Counted from the first letter of the stretch, positions 9,187 through 17,984 are shown. The stretch is DNA of 64,000 bases from Cytophaga aurantiaca DSM 3654 (GCF_000379725.1 NZ_KB903654.1:121694-185693), one strand, 5' to 3'. The notes: a model not told the origin generated them from the sequence alone. Made by a program: numbers and translations.

Positions 9187-10086
9187 ATGCTTACAAAAGA
9201 AACCATAGAAAAAGAATTTCAGAAAATTCAACAGCATATATGCAGCGAGCTTGAAAAAGCCGACGGCAAAGCAACGTTTAAAACAGACGAGTGGAAAAGA
9301 CCTGAAGGCGGCGGCGGAAAAAGCAATATACTTACAGGAGGTGCTGTAATTGAAAAAGGCGGTGTTAATTTCTCTGCCGTACATGGCCCTACTCCGGATA
9401 ATATCTTAAAAGCACTCAATCTTCCCCAGGCAGATTTCTATGCAACAGGTGTATCCATTGTGATGCATACAACCAATCCATGGGTGCCGATCATACACAT
9501 GAACATCCGTTATTTTGAAATGACAAACGGAACCTGGTGGTTTGGCGGCGGTATTGACCTTACTCCACATTATGTTGTGAAAGAAGAAGCAATCGCATTT
9601 CATCAATCGTTGAAAGATGTATGTGATCAGTTCCATGAAACGTTTTATTCTACATTTAAAGAATGGGCGGATAAATACTTTTACATCAAACACCGTGGTG
9701 AATCCAGAGGTGTTGGTGGTATCTTCTTTGATCGCATGGGAAGTGACGCTGCGATCAGCAAAGAGAAGCTGTTTGAATTTGTTTGTGCCTTGGGTTATCT
9801 ATTTCCAAAAGTATATACAAAAATCATTGCTGAAAATAAATCCAAATCGTTTACTGAAGAAGAACGTAACTGGCAGAAGCTTCGCAGAGGAAGGTATGTG
9901 GAGTTTAATCTGGTGTATGATAGAGGAACGAAATTCGGTCTGGATACAAACGGAAGAATCGAATCTATTTTAATGAGCTTACCTCCTGAAGCCAACTGGA
10001 CATATGATTTCCAGCCTGCAGCAGGAAGCAAGGAAGCTGAAACAATTGACTGGCTTAAAGCACAACCAAACTGGCTCGCAATCTAA
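9187..10086 (+). CDS. hemF: Aerobic (oxygen-dependent) coproporphyrinogen III oxidase
   Basis: This 299-residue enzyme converts coproporphyrinogen III to protoporphyrinogen IX in haem synthesis using molecular oxygen. The family core is clear: HTTNPWVPIIHMNIRYF, then WWFGGGIDLTPHY, then KHRGESRGVGGIFFD and RRGRYVEFNLVYDRGTKFGL. Length is normal for HemF. Its presence marks aerobic metabolism and fits the cytochrome-like lipoproteins elsewhere in the window. It starts 6 bases after the BamA-like gene, and its stop TAA overlaps the ATG of the PAP2 gene by one base (TAATG). Confidence 0.96.
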   Translation: MLTKETIEKEFQKIQQHICSELEKADGKATFKTDEWKRPEGGGGKSNILTGGAVIEKGGVNFSAVHGPTPDNILKALNLPQADFYATGVSIVMHTTNPWVPIIHMNIRYFEMTNGTWWFGGGIDLTPHYVVKEEAIAFHQSLKDVCDQFHETFYSTFKEWADKYFYIKHRGESRGVGGIFFDRMGSDAAISKEKLFEFVCALGYLFPKVYTKIIAENKSKSFTEEERNWQKLRRGRYVEFNLVYDRGTKFGLDTNGRIESILMSLPPEANWTYDFQPAAGSKEAETIDWLKAQPNWLAI

Positions 10087-10667
10087 TGTTAGAAGCATTA
10101 CAACAGATCGATGTAGACGTATTGGTGTGGATCAACCATACCTTTAAGAGTGATTGGATGGACGCTGCGATGCTGTTTTGCAGCGCGAAGCTCACCTGGC
10201 TTCCGTGGTACGCGGTACTTTTATTTTTGCTTTATAAATCAAATCCAAAGCGCATCTGGATCAATCTAATCTTGATCGCTTGCTGTATTGCTCTTGCCGA
10301 TCAAACAGCATCTGCGTTATTAAAACCTTGGGTAGCCCGATTAAGGCCTTGTCACAACGATGCTGTAAACATTAAACTCATATTGATCGACGGAATTTGC
10401 GGTGGCCAATATGGCTTTGTTTCGTCGCATGCAGCAAATGTATTTGCAGTGTTCTTTTTCTTCGTGCTGAAAGATGTATTTCAAAAAATGAAGGTGATGA
10501 TTTATGTACTTTTAGTATGGGCTATTATTGTTTCATTAAGCCGTGTATATCTCGGCGTACACTATCCGGGAGATGTGCTCTGTGGCGCACTTGTAGGCAT
10601 CCTTGCAACTTCAATTATTGTTTGGCTGGAGGGAATTATTGAGAGAAAATTTTTTAGTAAAGATTAA
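10086..10667 (+). CDS. PAP2-family membrane phosphatase
   Basis: This is a 193-residue integral-membrane acid phosphatase of the PAP2 superfamily. The three catalytic motifs are present: KPWVARLRPCHN (KxxxxxxRP), SSHAANVF (PSGH-like, here with SSH), and SRVYLGVHYPGDVLCG (SRxxxxxHxxxD). Substrates in this family are lipid phosphates such as undecaprenyl pyrophosphate or phosphatidylglycerophosphate, and which one applies cannot be told here. Five to six hydrophobic segments are seen. It is translationally coupled to hemF by a one-base stop/start overlap, with no obvious metabolic link. Confidence 0.88.
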   Translation: MLEALQQIDVDVLVWINHTFKSDWMDAAMLFCSAKLTWLPWYAVLLFLLYKSNPKRIWINLILIACCIALADQTASALLKPWVARLRPCHNDAVNIKLILIDGICGGQYGFVSSHAANVFAVFFFFVLKDVFQKMKVMIYVLLVWAIIVSLSRVYLGVHYPGDVLCGALVGILATSIIVWLEGIIERKFFSKD

Positions 10668-10785
10668 GTTTCTTGGGGCGATGCCCCAAGTTATAATATG
10701 TCAGGCTTACAGCCTGAGGATTTGATGTGAATCGATAAGCCTGAAAGGCTTACATACAAAAACTTGGGGCATCGCCCCAAGAAAC
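10668..10785. repeat. Nested palindromic element with 23-bp perfect terminal inverted repeats
   Basis: The outer arms (10668-10690 and 10763-10785) are exact reverse complements over 23 bases. Each arm is itself a palindrome (CTTGGGGC-GAT-GCCCCAAG). Between them are two more small palindromes, TCAGGCT-TAC-AGCCTGA (10701-10717) and AAGCCT-GAA-AGGCTT (10737-10751). It occupies nearly the whole gap between the convergent PAP2 gene and the truncated VOC gene. It may act as a bidirectional terminator, but there is no T-run, and the architecture looks more like a REP/MITE-type mobile palindrome. Confidence 0.8.
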
Positions 10786-10795
10786 TCAACGGCTA

Positions 10796-11020
10796 TTACT
10801 TCACTTCAGCATCTACCTGAAAAATTCCAAACGTATTGTTATCCGGATCCAGAAAGTACCCTTGCCAGCATCTACCCGGTATTGCAAATTTAGGTAAGGC
10901 AACTACTCCACCGTTTGCTAAAATTACAGCAGCCGTTTTATCAAAATTCTCTACCTGCATAGAACAGGTAAATGCATTTGTACCCGTTCCCACCGGAGGC
11001 ACACTAACCGGACGCTTCAA
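10796..11020 (-). pseudogene. Truncated VOC (glyoxalase-like) protein, C-terminal part only
   Basis: The frame encodes about 74 residues that look like the C-terminal beta-alpha-beta module of a VOC-superfamily protein: QVENFDKTAAVILANGGV, ALPKFAIPG, then YFLDPDNNTFGIFQ. Members of this group are normally about 120-130 residues, so the N-terminal module is missing. The first possible start is a TTG, and an in-frame stop lies about 11 codons further upstream. I see no N-terminal module in any frame of the roughly 70-base gap before the next gene. A 5' deletion is likely, possibly connected with the palindromic element beginning 10 bases beyond its 3' end. A functional single-module VOC protein is possible but less likely. 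Confidence 0.6.
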
Positions 11021-11088
11021 AAGTCCGAGTTTTGATAAATTAGATAACTATTTCTTGAACTACTCAAAACGAAGATGGTGCTTTAGTC

Positions 11089-11817
11089 TTACTCCTTTGG
11101 AATATTGAGCGACTTAATAAAAATAGCAAACTCGTTTAGTTCCTCTTCTGAAAACAATCTCTTTTCTAGTAAGGTTGCAACCATTGCACCAGAATAAAAT
11201 AAATAAAAGTGTTGTGTATCTTTAATTTTAATAAAGTGCGTCCATTGTTGAGTAGAATTAACTGTATCTCCAATAATTTGTATCGATGCATTTGTTACAT
11301 GATATGTCAAGATTTCTTTGAAAATTGCATCTGTATTATAAAGTTTTTTAATCTGCAGGAAAACTGACACAGGAAAAACAACAACCAATACAATCATAAA
11401 AAGAGCATAAAAATAATGCATTGAACCCGCTTCTGAACCACTAGCAAGCAATTGTATTACAGATAAAATTATAATAATGGACATCCAAAAAAACAACTTC
11501 TTTTTAAAGATTAAACCTAACATCAAATTACGATACGCTTTAAATTCTATTTTGCCTTTAAGAGAAATATCCAATACCTTATTATAAGCTATCGTTGCTA
11601 TCGGAACTCCTTTTTTAATTGTTCTCCATCCATAACCTAATCCCCAAATTGACAACAGCATAAAAAGTCCAGCTCCCAAGAAGGAAGTTACTTTATCTGA
11701 AGTTGAATTCGCAGTAGGTTCAGGAAAATCAAAAAGTACACACAGTAAAAATACGCCAAAGACAAACAATATAGTACTGAAAAATATAACTAAAAACCAC
11801 CCTATAATTTTATTCAT
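11089..11817 (-). CDS. Hypothetical membrane protein
   Basis: I do not recognise this 242-residue protein. It has two hydrophobic segments near the N-terminus (IIGWFLVIFFSTILFVFGVF and the following LLCVL, then AGLFMLLSIWGLGYGW) and a second pair around residues 105-155 (FFWMSIIIILSVIQLLASG and FYALFMIVLVVVFPVSVFL). A polar C-terminal domain of about 85 residues follows. This layout of helix pairs plus a soluble tail resembles DUF/YcxB-like proteins, but I see no diagnostic motif. It lies between the VOC remnant and ribE on the same strand. Confidence 0.7.
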   Translation of the reverse strand: MNKIIGWFLVIFFSTILFVFGVFLLCVLFDFPEPTANSTSDKVTSFLGAGLFMLLSIWGLGYGWRTIKKGVPIATIAYNKVLDISLKGKIEFKAYRNLMLGLIFKKKLFFWMSIIIILSVIQLLASGSEAGSMHYFYALFMIVLVVVFPVSVFLQIKKLYNTDAIFKEILTYHVTNASIQIIGDTVNSTQQWTHFIKIKDTQHFYLFYSGAMVATLLEKRLFSEEELNEFAIFIKSLNIPKE

Positions 11818-11862
11818 ACTTTTAAATTTTCATTTTACTGACCACTGCCTACTGACAACTGT

Positions 11863-12450
11863 TCACTTTCTCCCCAACAGCTTCGCTGCGTACTTACCCA
11901 GAATATCAAATTCAATATTCACTTTTGAACCAACAACACATTCTTTTAAAGAAGTATGTTCAAATGTGTATGGAATGATTGCTACGGAGAACGCATCGTC
12001 TTTGGAATCTACAACCGTAAGGCTGATACCGTTCACACAGATCGAACCTTTCTCTACGGTTACATTACCCGATGAAGCATCGTATTGAAAAGTGAACAGC
12101 CAGCTGCCGTTATCGTCTTTGCGTTGCGTGCACAATGCCACCTGATCTACATGTCCTTGTACAATATGTCCGTCAAAGCGACCGTGTGCAGACATAGCGC
12201 GCTCTAAGTTTACATGCATGCCTTGCTTCCACTCAGAGATACTAGTCTTACGGATCGTCTCCTGAATAGCCGTTACGGTATGTGTATCATCGCCCAAAGC
12301 AACCACCGTTAAGCAAATTCCATTATGCGACAAGCTCTGGTCGATCTTTAATTCATGCGAAATCGATGAACGAACGGTGAAATGCAGATTCCCCTGCTCT
12401 TCAACAATCTTCTCAATAACACCTAAGCTTTCTATGATTCCTGTAAACAT
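11863..12450 (-). CDS. ribE: Riboflavin synthase alpha chain
   Basis: This 195-residue enzyme dismutates two 6,7-dimethyl-8-ribityllumazine into riboflavin and a pyrimidinedione. It shows the diagnostic N-terminus MFTGIIESLGVIEKI and two tandem lumazine-binding domains, each with an 'S-x-NG-[IV]-C/S-L-T-V' element: SLSHNGICLTVVALGDD in the first and GSICVNGISLTVVDSKDD in the second. The internal duplication and length match the family. No other rib gene or FMN riboswitch is adjacent. The region before the start (12451-12528) contains AT-rich repeat tracts and no recognisable aptamer. Confidence 0.95.
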   Translation of the reverse strand: MFTGIIESLGVIEKIVEEQGNLHFTVRSSISHELKIDQSLSHNGICLTVVALGDDTHTVTAIQETIRKTSISEWKQGMHVNLERAMSAHGRFDGHIVQGHVDQVALCTQRKDDNGSWLFTFQYDASSGNVTVEKGSICVNGISLTVVDSKDDAFSVAIIPYTFEHTSLKECVVGSKVNIEFDILGKYAAKLLGRK

Positions 12451-12528
12451 TTTATGTAATACGTTTTAAGTTTTAAGTAATAAGAATAGCTAACATTCTT
12501 TTTTACTTAGTACATTGTACTTAGTACT
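12451..12528. repeat. Intergenic AT-rich repeat tract (TTTTAAGTAATAAG family)
   Basis: Between ribE and the sugar transferase gene lies ACGTTTTAAGTTTTAAGTAATAAG followed by an imperfect TACTTAGTACATTGTACTTAGTACTTTA tract, written here in parts: TACTTAGTAC, then ATTG, then TACTTAGTAC. The same TTTTAAGTAATAAG words recur at 30326-30351, 42100-42135, 53569-53710 and 54150-54235. They are non-coding and may be remnants of a dispersed repeat. Confidence 0.6.
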
Positions 12529-13929
12529 TTATTTCCCTCTTCCTTGAAACATGATCAACACCGTATCCAGCATGATCTCGAAATCTAAAGACAAAGACAT
12601 ATTTTCAATGTATAAAATATCGTAACGCAAACGCTCTACCATTTCATCCACGTTTTCAGCATAACCGAATTTTACCTGTCCCATGGAAGTGATACCCGGA
12701 CGGACTTTATGCAAGTGCTTATAATACGGCGCCTGTGCCATAATCTGATCGATGAAGAACTGACGCTCAGGCCGCGGACCAACCAGCGACATATCCCCTT
12801 TTAATACATTGTAAAACTGCGGAAATTCATCCAGACGTGTCTTGCGCATGATCTTTCCCCAAGGTGTAATGCGACTGTCTTTATCGTTCGCCAAAGCAGG
12901 ACCGGCTTTTTCAGAATCCATATACATGCTTCTGAATTTAATGATCTTAAAGGGCTTCGCATCTTTGCCAATTCGTTCCTGTTTGTAAAACACCGGACCT
13001 TTAGAACTTAATTTTGTAAGCAATCCAACAACGAATAAAAATGGAAAACCCACAATCAATACACCTAATGCAGCAACAATATCAATCAATCGTTTCAACG
13101 CTTTTTGCCATACCGGTATCAGATCCTGATTAATTTCAAGCAAAGGCAAATTGGATAACAATTTTACTTTTACTGAACCCAATATCAATTGATAATTTTC
13201 AGGAATGATATTCGTCTTTACAGATTCGCCTTCTAATGCTCCAAGCACTTGTTCCAGATAATCGTGCTCTTCTTTTTCCAACGCAATCATTACACGATCA
13301 ATATGACAGCGATGAATCACTGTATTGATGCGCTCCAGATCACCAATCGATTTCAAAACCGGTGCACATACATCCGTACTTGTTTCAGATGTCGGCAAAT
13401 ACGTAACAAATGAGAAACCGAACGTGGATTTTCGTTTTTCCAATTCATCATACACTTTACGTGCAGCTTTTCCTGAGCCAACAAGTAAGGTATTGAAATA
13501 AATTTTTCCGGAAGAGATCTGTTCTCTTAAATAGGTAAAGGAAATAATTTTAGAAATGGAGGTACAGATAAATTGTATAATGAAATACGCTCCAAATGTT
13601 TTATAATATTCATGATATTCATTTACTCCTTGGTCATCCAGCAACAAGGTAAAAAAGATAATCACCACTCCGATCAAGGTATGATTAAACCCTTTGAACA
13701 ATTCTTTGATGCGTGTTTTGCCGAATATATCCGAGTATGAACCTGCAAGTGTATTTAAACCCACCCAAAATACACCGATCACCGCTGCATTTGCAATCAA
13801 TGCAATACCAAAAGCTTCTGTTTCTTCGTGAAGGATTTGTTTTCGATTATAAAAAAACAAGATCCATGCACACAGAGAAGCTATAAAATCTAAAGAAGCA
13901 GGAATTAAACTGTAATACGGTCTTTTCAA
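12529..13929 (-). CDS. Polyprenyl (undecaprenyl-phosphate) glycosylphosphotransferase
   Basis: This 466-residue membrane enzyme starts a surface polysaccharide by moving a hexose-1-phosphate to undecaprenyl phosphate. Residues 1-150 hold four hydrophobic segments, followed by a nucleotide-binding-like domain (LLVGSGKAARKVYDELEKR). After another membrane segment comes the bacterial sugar-transferase catalytic domain: KRLIDIVAALGVLIV, GPVFYKQERIGKDAKPF, IIKFRSMYMDSE, RKTRLDEFPQFYNVLKGDMS and LVGPRPE. This is the WbaP/WcaJ-type architecture. No other polysaccharide genes are adjacent, so it is an orphan initiator here. The sugar specificity is not readable. Confidence 0.92.
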   Translation of the reverse strand: MKRPYYSLIPASLDFIASLCAWILFFYNRKQILHEETEAFGIALIANAAVIGVFWVGLNTLAGSYSDIFGKTRIKELFKGFNHTLIGVVIIFFTLLLDDQGVNEYHEYYKTFGAYFIIQFICTSISKIISFTYLREQISSGKIYFNTLLVGSGKAARKVYDELEKRKSTFGFSFVTYLPTSETSTDVCAPVLKSIGDLERINTVIHRCHIDRVMIALEKEEHDYLEQVLGALEGESVKTNIIPENYQLILGSVKVKLLSNLPLLEINQDLIPVWQKALKRLIDIVAALGVLIVGFPFLFVVGLLTKLSSKGPVFYKQERIGKDAKPFKIIKFRSMYMDSEKAGPALANDKDSRITPWGKIMRKTRLDEFPQFYNVLKGDMSLVGPRPERQFFIDQIMAQAPYYKHLHKVRPGITSMGQVKFGYAENVDEMVERLRYDILYIENMSLSLDFEIMLDTVLIMFQGRGK

Positions 13930-14043
13930 TGTATTTAAAAATTAATTATTCACTATCAGAATCTATTTCTATGCTAAATTATTAAATCCGAAGAAGTAGA
14001 ACTATTTTAGTATTCAAAATATTTACCAGTTACCGAATTAATA

Positions 14044-14712
14044 ATGCCTGAAGATTCCTATTTACATAAAGGGTTGCGAAGAAAACTCATTAAGATACTA
14101 AGAGACAAGGGTATTAACGATGATGTTGTTTTGGAGGCGATAAATCGGGTGCCAAGACATATCTTTTTAGACAATGCATTTTTAGAACATGCTTATCAGG
14201 ACAAAGCATTTCCGATCGGCGATGGTCAAACAATTTCCCAACCCTATACGGTTGCATCTCAAACAAGCCTGTTAAAGCTTGAACCAGGCATGAAAGTATT
14301 AGAGATTGGAACAGGTTCAGGTTATCAGTGTTCTGTTCTGTTGGAGATGGGTGCGAATGTATTCACGATCGAATATCATAAAAGCCTATTTGAAAAATCG
14401 AAACAGATGTTGCAATCACTAGGCTACAAAGCTCAATTCTTCTGCGGAGATGGCAGTGAAGGACTTGCACGCTTTGGCCCGTACGATCGAATCCTTGCAA
14501 CTGCCGGTGCTCCCTATGTACCTCAAAAATTGATTGAGCAATTAAAAGTAGGCGGTATTCTGGTTATTCCCGTAGGCGATCAAAAAAATCAAAAAATGCT
14601 TCGTCTTACCAAAGTAAGCGAAAAAGAAATTACTCAGGAAGAGTGCGGCGACTTCCGTTTTGTACCACTTGTAGGCAAAGACGGCTGGAACGCAAAAACA
14701 AATAAAATATGA
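14044..14712 (+). CDS. pcm: Protein-L-isoaspartate O-methyltransferase
   Basis: This 222-residue SAM-dependent enzyme repairs isoaspartyl residues in aged proteins. The PCMT signature is present: INRVPRHIFLDNAFLEHAY, then DGQTISQPYTVASQTSLL, and the SAM-binding motif LEIGTGSGYQCSVLLEMGA. The GGILVIPVGDQ motif follows near the end. Its stop overlaps the next gene's start by 4 bases (ATGA), so the two are translated as a unit. It is divergent from the sugar transferase, with 114 bases between the starts, where I see no clear consensus promoter. Confidence 0.93.
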   Translation: MPEDSYLHKGLRRKLIKILRDKGINDDVVLEAINRVPRHIFLDNAFLEHAYQDKAFPIGDGQTISQPYTVASQTSLLKLEPGMKVLEIGTGSGYQCSVLLEMGANVFTIEYHKSLFEKSKQMLQSLGYKAQFFCGDGSEGLARFGPYDRILATAGAPYVPQKLIEQLKVGGILVIPVGDQKNQKMLRLTKVSEKEITQEECGDFRFVPLVGKDGWNAKTNKI

Positions 14713-15230
14713 ATCCGGAAGCAAGACATCCCAGTGAATCAGTAGTGATAAAATCTGAATTGGTTTTACCAAATGACACCAATACCTTAAATAATTTAAT
14801 GGGTGGAAGACTCATGTATTTAATGGACGTAGTTGGTGCTATATGTGCTTTAAGGCATTGCGGTAATGGAGTTGTAACTGCTTCGGTAGATAATGTTTCT
14901 TTTAAAGCTCCCATTGCATTGGGTAATATCCTAACATTAGAAGCCAAGATCACCCGTGCCTTTCAAACATCCATGGAAGTGCATATTGAAGTATGGGCTG
15001 AAGATGTATTGACCCGGATTAAAACAAAAAGCAACGAAGCTTTTTTCACTTTTGTGGCATTAAATGCAGATAAAAAACCGATTCCGATTCCGGAAGTTAT
15101 TCCCGAAACAGATCGTGAAAAAGAATTATTTGCTGGTGCATTACGACGCAGGCAATTGCGTTTAATCCTTGCAGGAAGAATGAAACCATCAGAAGCAACC
15201 GAATTAAAGGCACTTTTTGATAATCTGTAA
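14709..15230 (+). CDS. Acyl-CoA thioesterase (YciA-like hotdog fold)
   Basis: This 173-residue hotdog-fold hydrolase of the BFIT/YciA group cleaves acyl-CoA to free acid and CoA. The motif VLPNDTNTLNNLMGGRLMY and then LMDVVGAICALRH carries the catalytic Asp on the long helix (MYLMD). It is followed by VVTASVDNVSFKAPI, which is typical of YciA/ACOT proteins. Length fits. It is coupled to pcm through an ATGA overlap. The substrate chain length is unknown. About 200 bases without a gene follow. Confidence 0.9.
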   Translation: MNPEARHPSESVVIKSELVLPNDTNTLNNLMGGRLMYLMDVVGAICALRHCGNGVVTASVDNVSFKAPIALGNILTLEAKITRAFQTSMEVHIEVWAEDVLTRIKTKSNEAFFTFVALNADKKPIPIPEVIPETDREKELFAGALRRRQLRLILAGRMKPSEATELKALFDNL

Positions 15231-15347
15231 AATTGCACAGGAACAAGTATTCAAAAAAATGAATATCCATATATATTAACGGATGTTCATTCATATACCC
15301 TACCACAATTTTAACATTAAGTTATTAGTAATCAATTATAAATAACT

Positions 15348-15355
15348 TATATTTG
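15348..15355 (+). promoter_or_regulatory. Putative -7 box of the YceI lipoprotein gene
   Basis: TATATTTG matches TAnnTTTG and lies 75 bases before the ATG at 15431. The -33 position reads TTAG, a weak match to TTG. This would leave a leader of about 68 nt. Confidence 0.4.
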
Positions 15356-15430
15356 GATATATAAAAACTCTTTCTTAAAATTGTTAAATTTAAATGTTTA
15401 AACACGTATTCTTAAACCATTCTAACACAT

Positions 15431-16042
15431 ATGAAAATTAAAATCGTTTTTACTAGCGCAATTTTAGCCGCTGTTATGTTTGCATGTAACTCTGAAAAAA
15501 AAGCAGACGTTGTTGCAGTTGATTCTTTAGGTACTGAAGCTACTTACACTGCAGACACTGCTGCATCTTTAATCCGTTGGGAAGGCAACATGGGTGGTAA
15601 ATTTGTTTACAAGCATTTTGGTACTCTTAAGATCTCTGAAGGAACTTTCACAGCTAAAGGCTTACAGATCACTGGCGGTTCATTCACTGCTAACTTAAAA
15701 TCAATCAACCCAACAGACAGCAACTATACTGAAAAGACTCCAAGAGTTGGATTAATCGGTCACTTAGGTGGTGCTGATTTCTTCGCAGTTGATTCATTCC
15801 CTACTGCTACATTCGTTATTAAATCTGTTAACGGAAACTCTGCAACAGGTGATTTAACATTACGTGGTAAAACAAATTCTGAAACGGTAACAGATATCGT
15901 TGTTGATACTACTGCTGGTGTGAAAGCTACTGGTAAATTGGTATTCAATCGTCAAAAATATGGCGTTGCATACAAAGCAGCTAAAGACTTGTTATTATCT
16001 GACGATATCACATTAGATATTGCTTTAGTAGGCAAAAAATAA
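15431..16042 (+). CDS. YceI-family lipoprotein
   Basis: This 203-residue lipoprotein has a signal peptide ending in MFACNSE (lipobox Cys at residue 19). It is followed by a YceI-type lipocalin-like beta barrel: ASLIRWEGNMGG, GTFTAKGLQITGGSFTANL, DFFAVDSFPTATFVIKS and TGDLTLRGKTNSETV. The YceI fold binds isoprenoid or amphiphilic molecules such as polyisoprenoids. A second YceI gene without a lipobox occurs at 37341 in the window. Codon usage is enriched in A/T third positions. A strong hairpin terminator follows. Exact ligand unknown. Confidence 0.9.
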   Translation: MKIKIVFTSAILAAVMFACNSEKKADVVAVDSLGTEATYTADTAASLIRWEGNMGGKFVYKHFGTLKISEGTFTAKGLQITGGSFTANLKSINPTDSNYTEKTPRVGLIGHLGGADFFAVDSFPTATFVIKSVNGNSATGDLTLRGKTNSETVTDIVVDTTAGVKATGKLVFNRQKYGVAYKAAKDLLLSDDITLDIALVGKK

Positions 16043-16071
16043 TTGCGATTAAGTTTATAGTTTATTATTCT

Positions 16072-16100
16072 GAGAAGTCCCGTCTAAAGCGGGACTTCTC
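16072..16100 (+). terminator. Terminator of the YceI lipoprotein gene
   Basis: GAGAAGTCCCG and CGGGACTTCTC form an 11-bp perfect stem with a 7-nt loop, directly after the YceI stop. A second stem CCTTCG-N7-CGAAGG follows at 16142-16160. Confidence 0.85.
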
Positions 16101-16168
16101 TATTTATAGAGGTTTTTAGATTCTATGTAAATATATTAATACCTTCGCTTTCATCGAAGGCATTAATA

Positions 16169-16227
16169 CTTATAGAACATAAAAAAAACGTCCTGATATT
16201 CAGGACGTTTTTTTTATGTTCTATAAG
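16169..16227. terminator. Bidirectional terminator with 28-bp perfect stem
   Basis: The arms 16169-16196 and 16200-16227 are exact reverse complements with a 3-nt loop. They include a central GTCCTGA/TCAGGAC stem flanked by A and T runs that serve both strands. It separates the convergent YceI and OmpA/LamG genes. Confidence 0.9.
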
Positions 16228-16234
16228 ATCAATT

Positions 16235-17515
16235 TTACATTTGAATAATTTCAAATTCTACTCTTCTATTTAATCTTCTGTTTACTTCAGTATCATTCGG
16301 ACTTATTGGATGGTCTGGCCCATATCCAATGGTATTGATTCTCTTCGTATCAATACCTCTGCTCACCAGATAATCTTTTACTTTATTGGCTCGTTCTTCA
16401 GAAAGTTTCAGGTTCAATTCTCTGCTTCCCTGATTATCTGTATGGCCCGATACTTCAATAGTTACATTTGGATTCTGATTCAAGGTTGCAACCAATCGAT
16501 CCAGTTCAGCATACGATTCAGGTAAAAATTCTGCTTTGCTTTGCACAAACAATACGTGCTTCAATACAATTTTATTTCCTTTCTTAACTTCAAAAACAGA
16601 CTCATCTTTCTGAGCAGGAACAACAACTTTTGTTTGTGGGACTGAATCAACTGGTATAACAGCTTTAGTCTTAACAACAACTCTTGCTGTATCGATCGGG
16701 GTTGCTGCTTTAACTGTATCTATTTTCGTCACAACAACCGCCGGCGCTACCGTAATATTGGGTGGTATAAAAGGTTGCTTGGATTGAACCGCATAAATTT
16801 CGCGAACTTCTTCTTCGGTAATAAATTTCTGCCAGATGTTGAAGTCATCCATTTTACCTGAAAAATAACTTGCCTGACCTGGAAAATCACAACCCACGAT
16901 TAAGGGCTGATTGTTCTGAACAAACGTTGTAGAAATATTTTCACATGCAATCAAGCGTCCGTTTAAAAAATACTTTGCAACATATCCATTGAATGTAACT
17001 GCTAACATATTCCATTTACCGGCAACCAGTGTAACTCCATTTTTTGTATACAATCCTTTTGAAGCGCCTTCTTCTCCACCGTCAAAATAAAATCCTTTGT
17101 CGGAAGCTCCAAAACGAAATTGAAAATGCGTATCGGTTTCTGTTTTGCAAAAAATAGGAGAATAATTGCTGGAATTTAAAGCCTCCCAAAGTGGCGAGGG
17201 CGTATATTTATCTACGTAAAGCCAAACGGTAAAAGCAAAATTGCTGGTAGTCAGATTATGCTCTTTACCAAACGGAATGCGCACCAAACCATCAACTCCA
17301 TTAAAACTTAATGCTTTACCGGCACGCCCGAATCGATCGGTTGCTGCAGCAACTCCCCCTTGCATTTGGCCATGCACACGGTTTGGACCAATATCGTACG
17401 CATTTCCATCAAAGGAATAAGCATATACCCAACCGGCAGCAGTTTTCTGAGCCAGAGAATAATAACTCCCCATTAATGAAAAAACACTTACTACTACAAG
17501 TAAATAAAGCCTCAT
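16235..17515 (-). CDS. OmpA-family protein with LamG-like domain
   Basis: This 426-residue exported protein begins with a signal peptide (MRLYLLVVVSVFSLMGSYYSLA). A LamG/concanavalin-like domain (about residues 30-245) contains FAFTVWLYVDKY, KWNMLAVTFNGYVAKYFLNG and MDDFNIWQKFITEEEV. A Pro/Val/Thr-rich linker (about 255-310) leads to a C-terminal OmpA domain (about 325-426). That domain carries the peptidoglycan-binding signature EVSGHTDNQGSRELNLKLSEERA and YGPDHPISPNDTEVNRRLNRRVE. It probably anchors a sugar- or protein-binding LamG domain at the outer membrane through peptidoglycan. Ligand unknown. Confidence 0.88.
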   Translation of the reverse strand: MRLYLLVVVSVFSLMGSYYSLAQKTAAGWVYAYSFDGNAYDIGPNRVHGQMQGGVAAATDRFGRAGKALSFNGVDGLVRIPFGKEHNLTTSNFAFTVWLYVDKYTPSPLWEALNSSNYSPIFCKTETDTHFQFRFGASDKGFYFDGGEEGASKGLYTKNGVTLVAGKWNMLAVTFNGYVAKYFLNGRLIACENISTTFVQNNQPLIVGCDFPGQASYFSGKMDDFNIWQKFITEEEVREIYAVQSKQPFIPPNITVAPAVVVTKIDTVKAATPIDTARVVVKTKAVIPVDSVPQTKVVVPAQKDESVFEVKKGNKIVLKHVLFVQSKAEFLPESYAELDRLVATLNQNPNVTIEVSGHTDNQGSRELNLKLSEERANKVKDYLVSRGIDTKRINTIGYGPDHPISPNDTEVNRRLNRRVEFEIIQM

Positions 17516-17709
17516 ACGAACTATTGAATATTCAATTGCTACGATAAAGATATAATTAAATTCCTAAACATTGCTAGCCAATGTTAGAAACTCGTATAAA
17601 ATATGTGATTTTAAAAGCCATTTTTTTAAGTACTTATACCTACCTCTTAATTAAATTGGACAAAAAATGTTGAACTTTTATGTAAGTAATAAGTAACTTG
17701 CGAAAAAAA

Positions 17710-17982
17710 ATGGCTGCTTGTACCTTCGATATCCCATTTACACAGAATGTAAATGAAATGATCAAAACCATTCAGGAATCTATACTGAAAGTTGAAAATG
17801 CTGCTTTTGAAGGAAACAGTTCTTCAGGATCTTTCTCTTTACCTACCCCTTTGGGCCAAATTAAGGGTACGTATAAAATTACTGCTACCCTTGCTCATTT
17901 TGCAATCATTGAAAAACCCATGCTCGTTCCCTGTTCATTGATTGAATCCAAATTAAACGGCTTTCTAAATGCTTCTTCCTAA
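17710..17982 (+). CDS. Small conserved hypothetical protein (about 90 residues)
   Basis: I do not recognise a firm family. ATG 17710 gives 90 residues, and an upstream TTG at 17698 would add four. The sequence starts AACTFDIPFTQNVNEMIKTI, followed by a Ser/Gly-rich turn (EGNSSSGSF) and beta-rich stretches (PLGQIKGTYKITATLAHFAI). This layout of helix then antiparallel strands is reminiscent of SRPBCC/polyhydroxyalkanoate-system-like small proteins, but I cannot confirm that. A strong terminator follows immediately, which supports a real monocistronic gene. Confidence 0.65.
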   Translation: MAACTFDIPFTQNVNEMIKTIQESILKVENAAFEGNSSSGSFSLPTPLGQIKGTYKITATLAHFAIIEKPMLVPCSLIESKLNGFLNASS

Positions 17983-17984
17983 AT

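Noticed and set aside
12451..12528. FMN riboswitch upstream of ribE
   Set aside because: The short AT-rich gap contains repeat tracts but none of the conserved RFN-element sequences.
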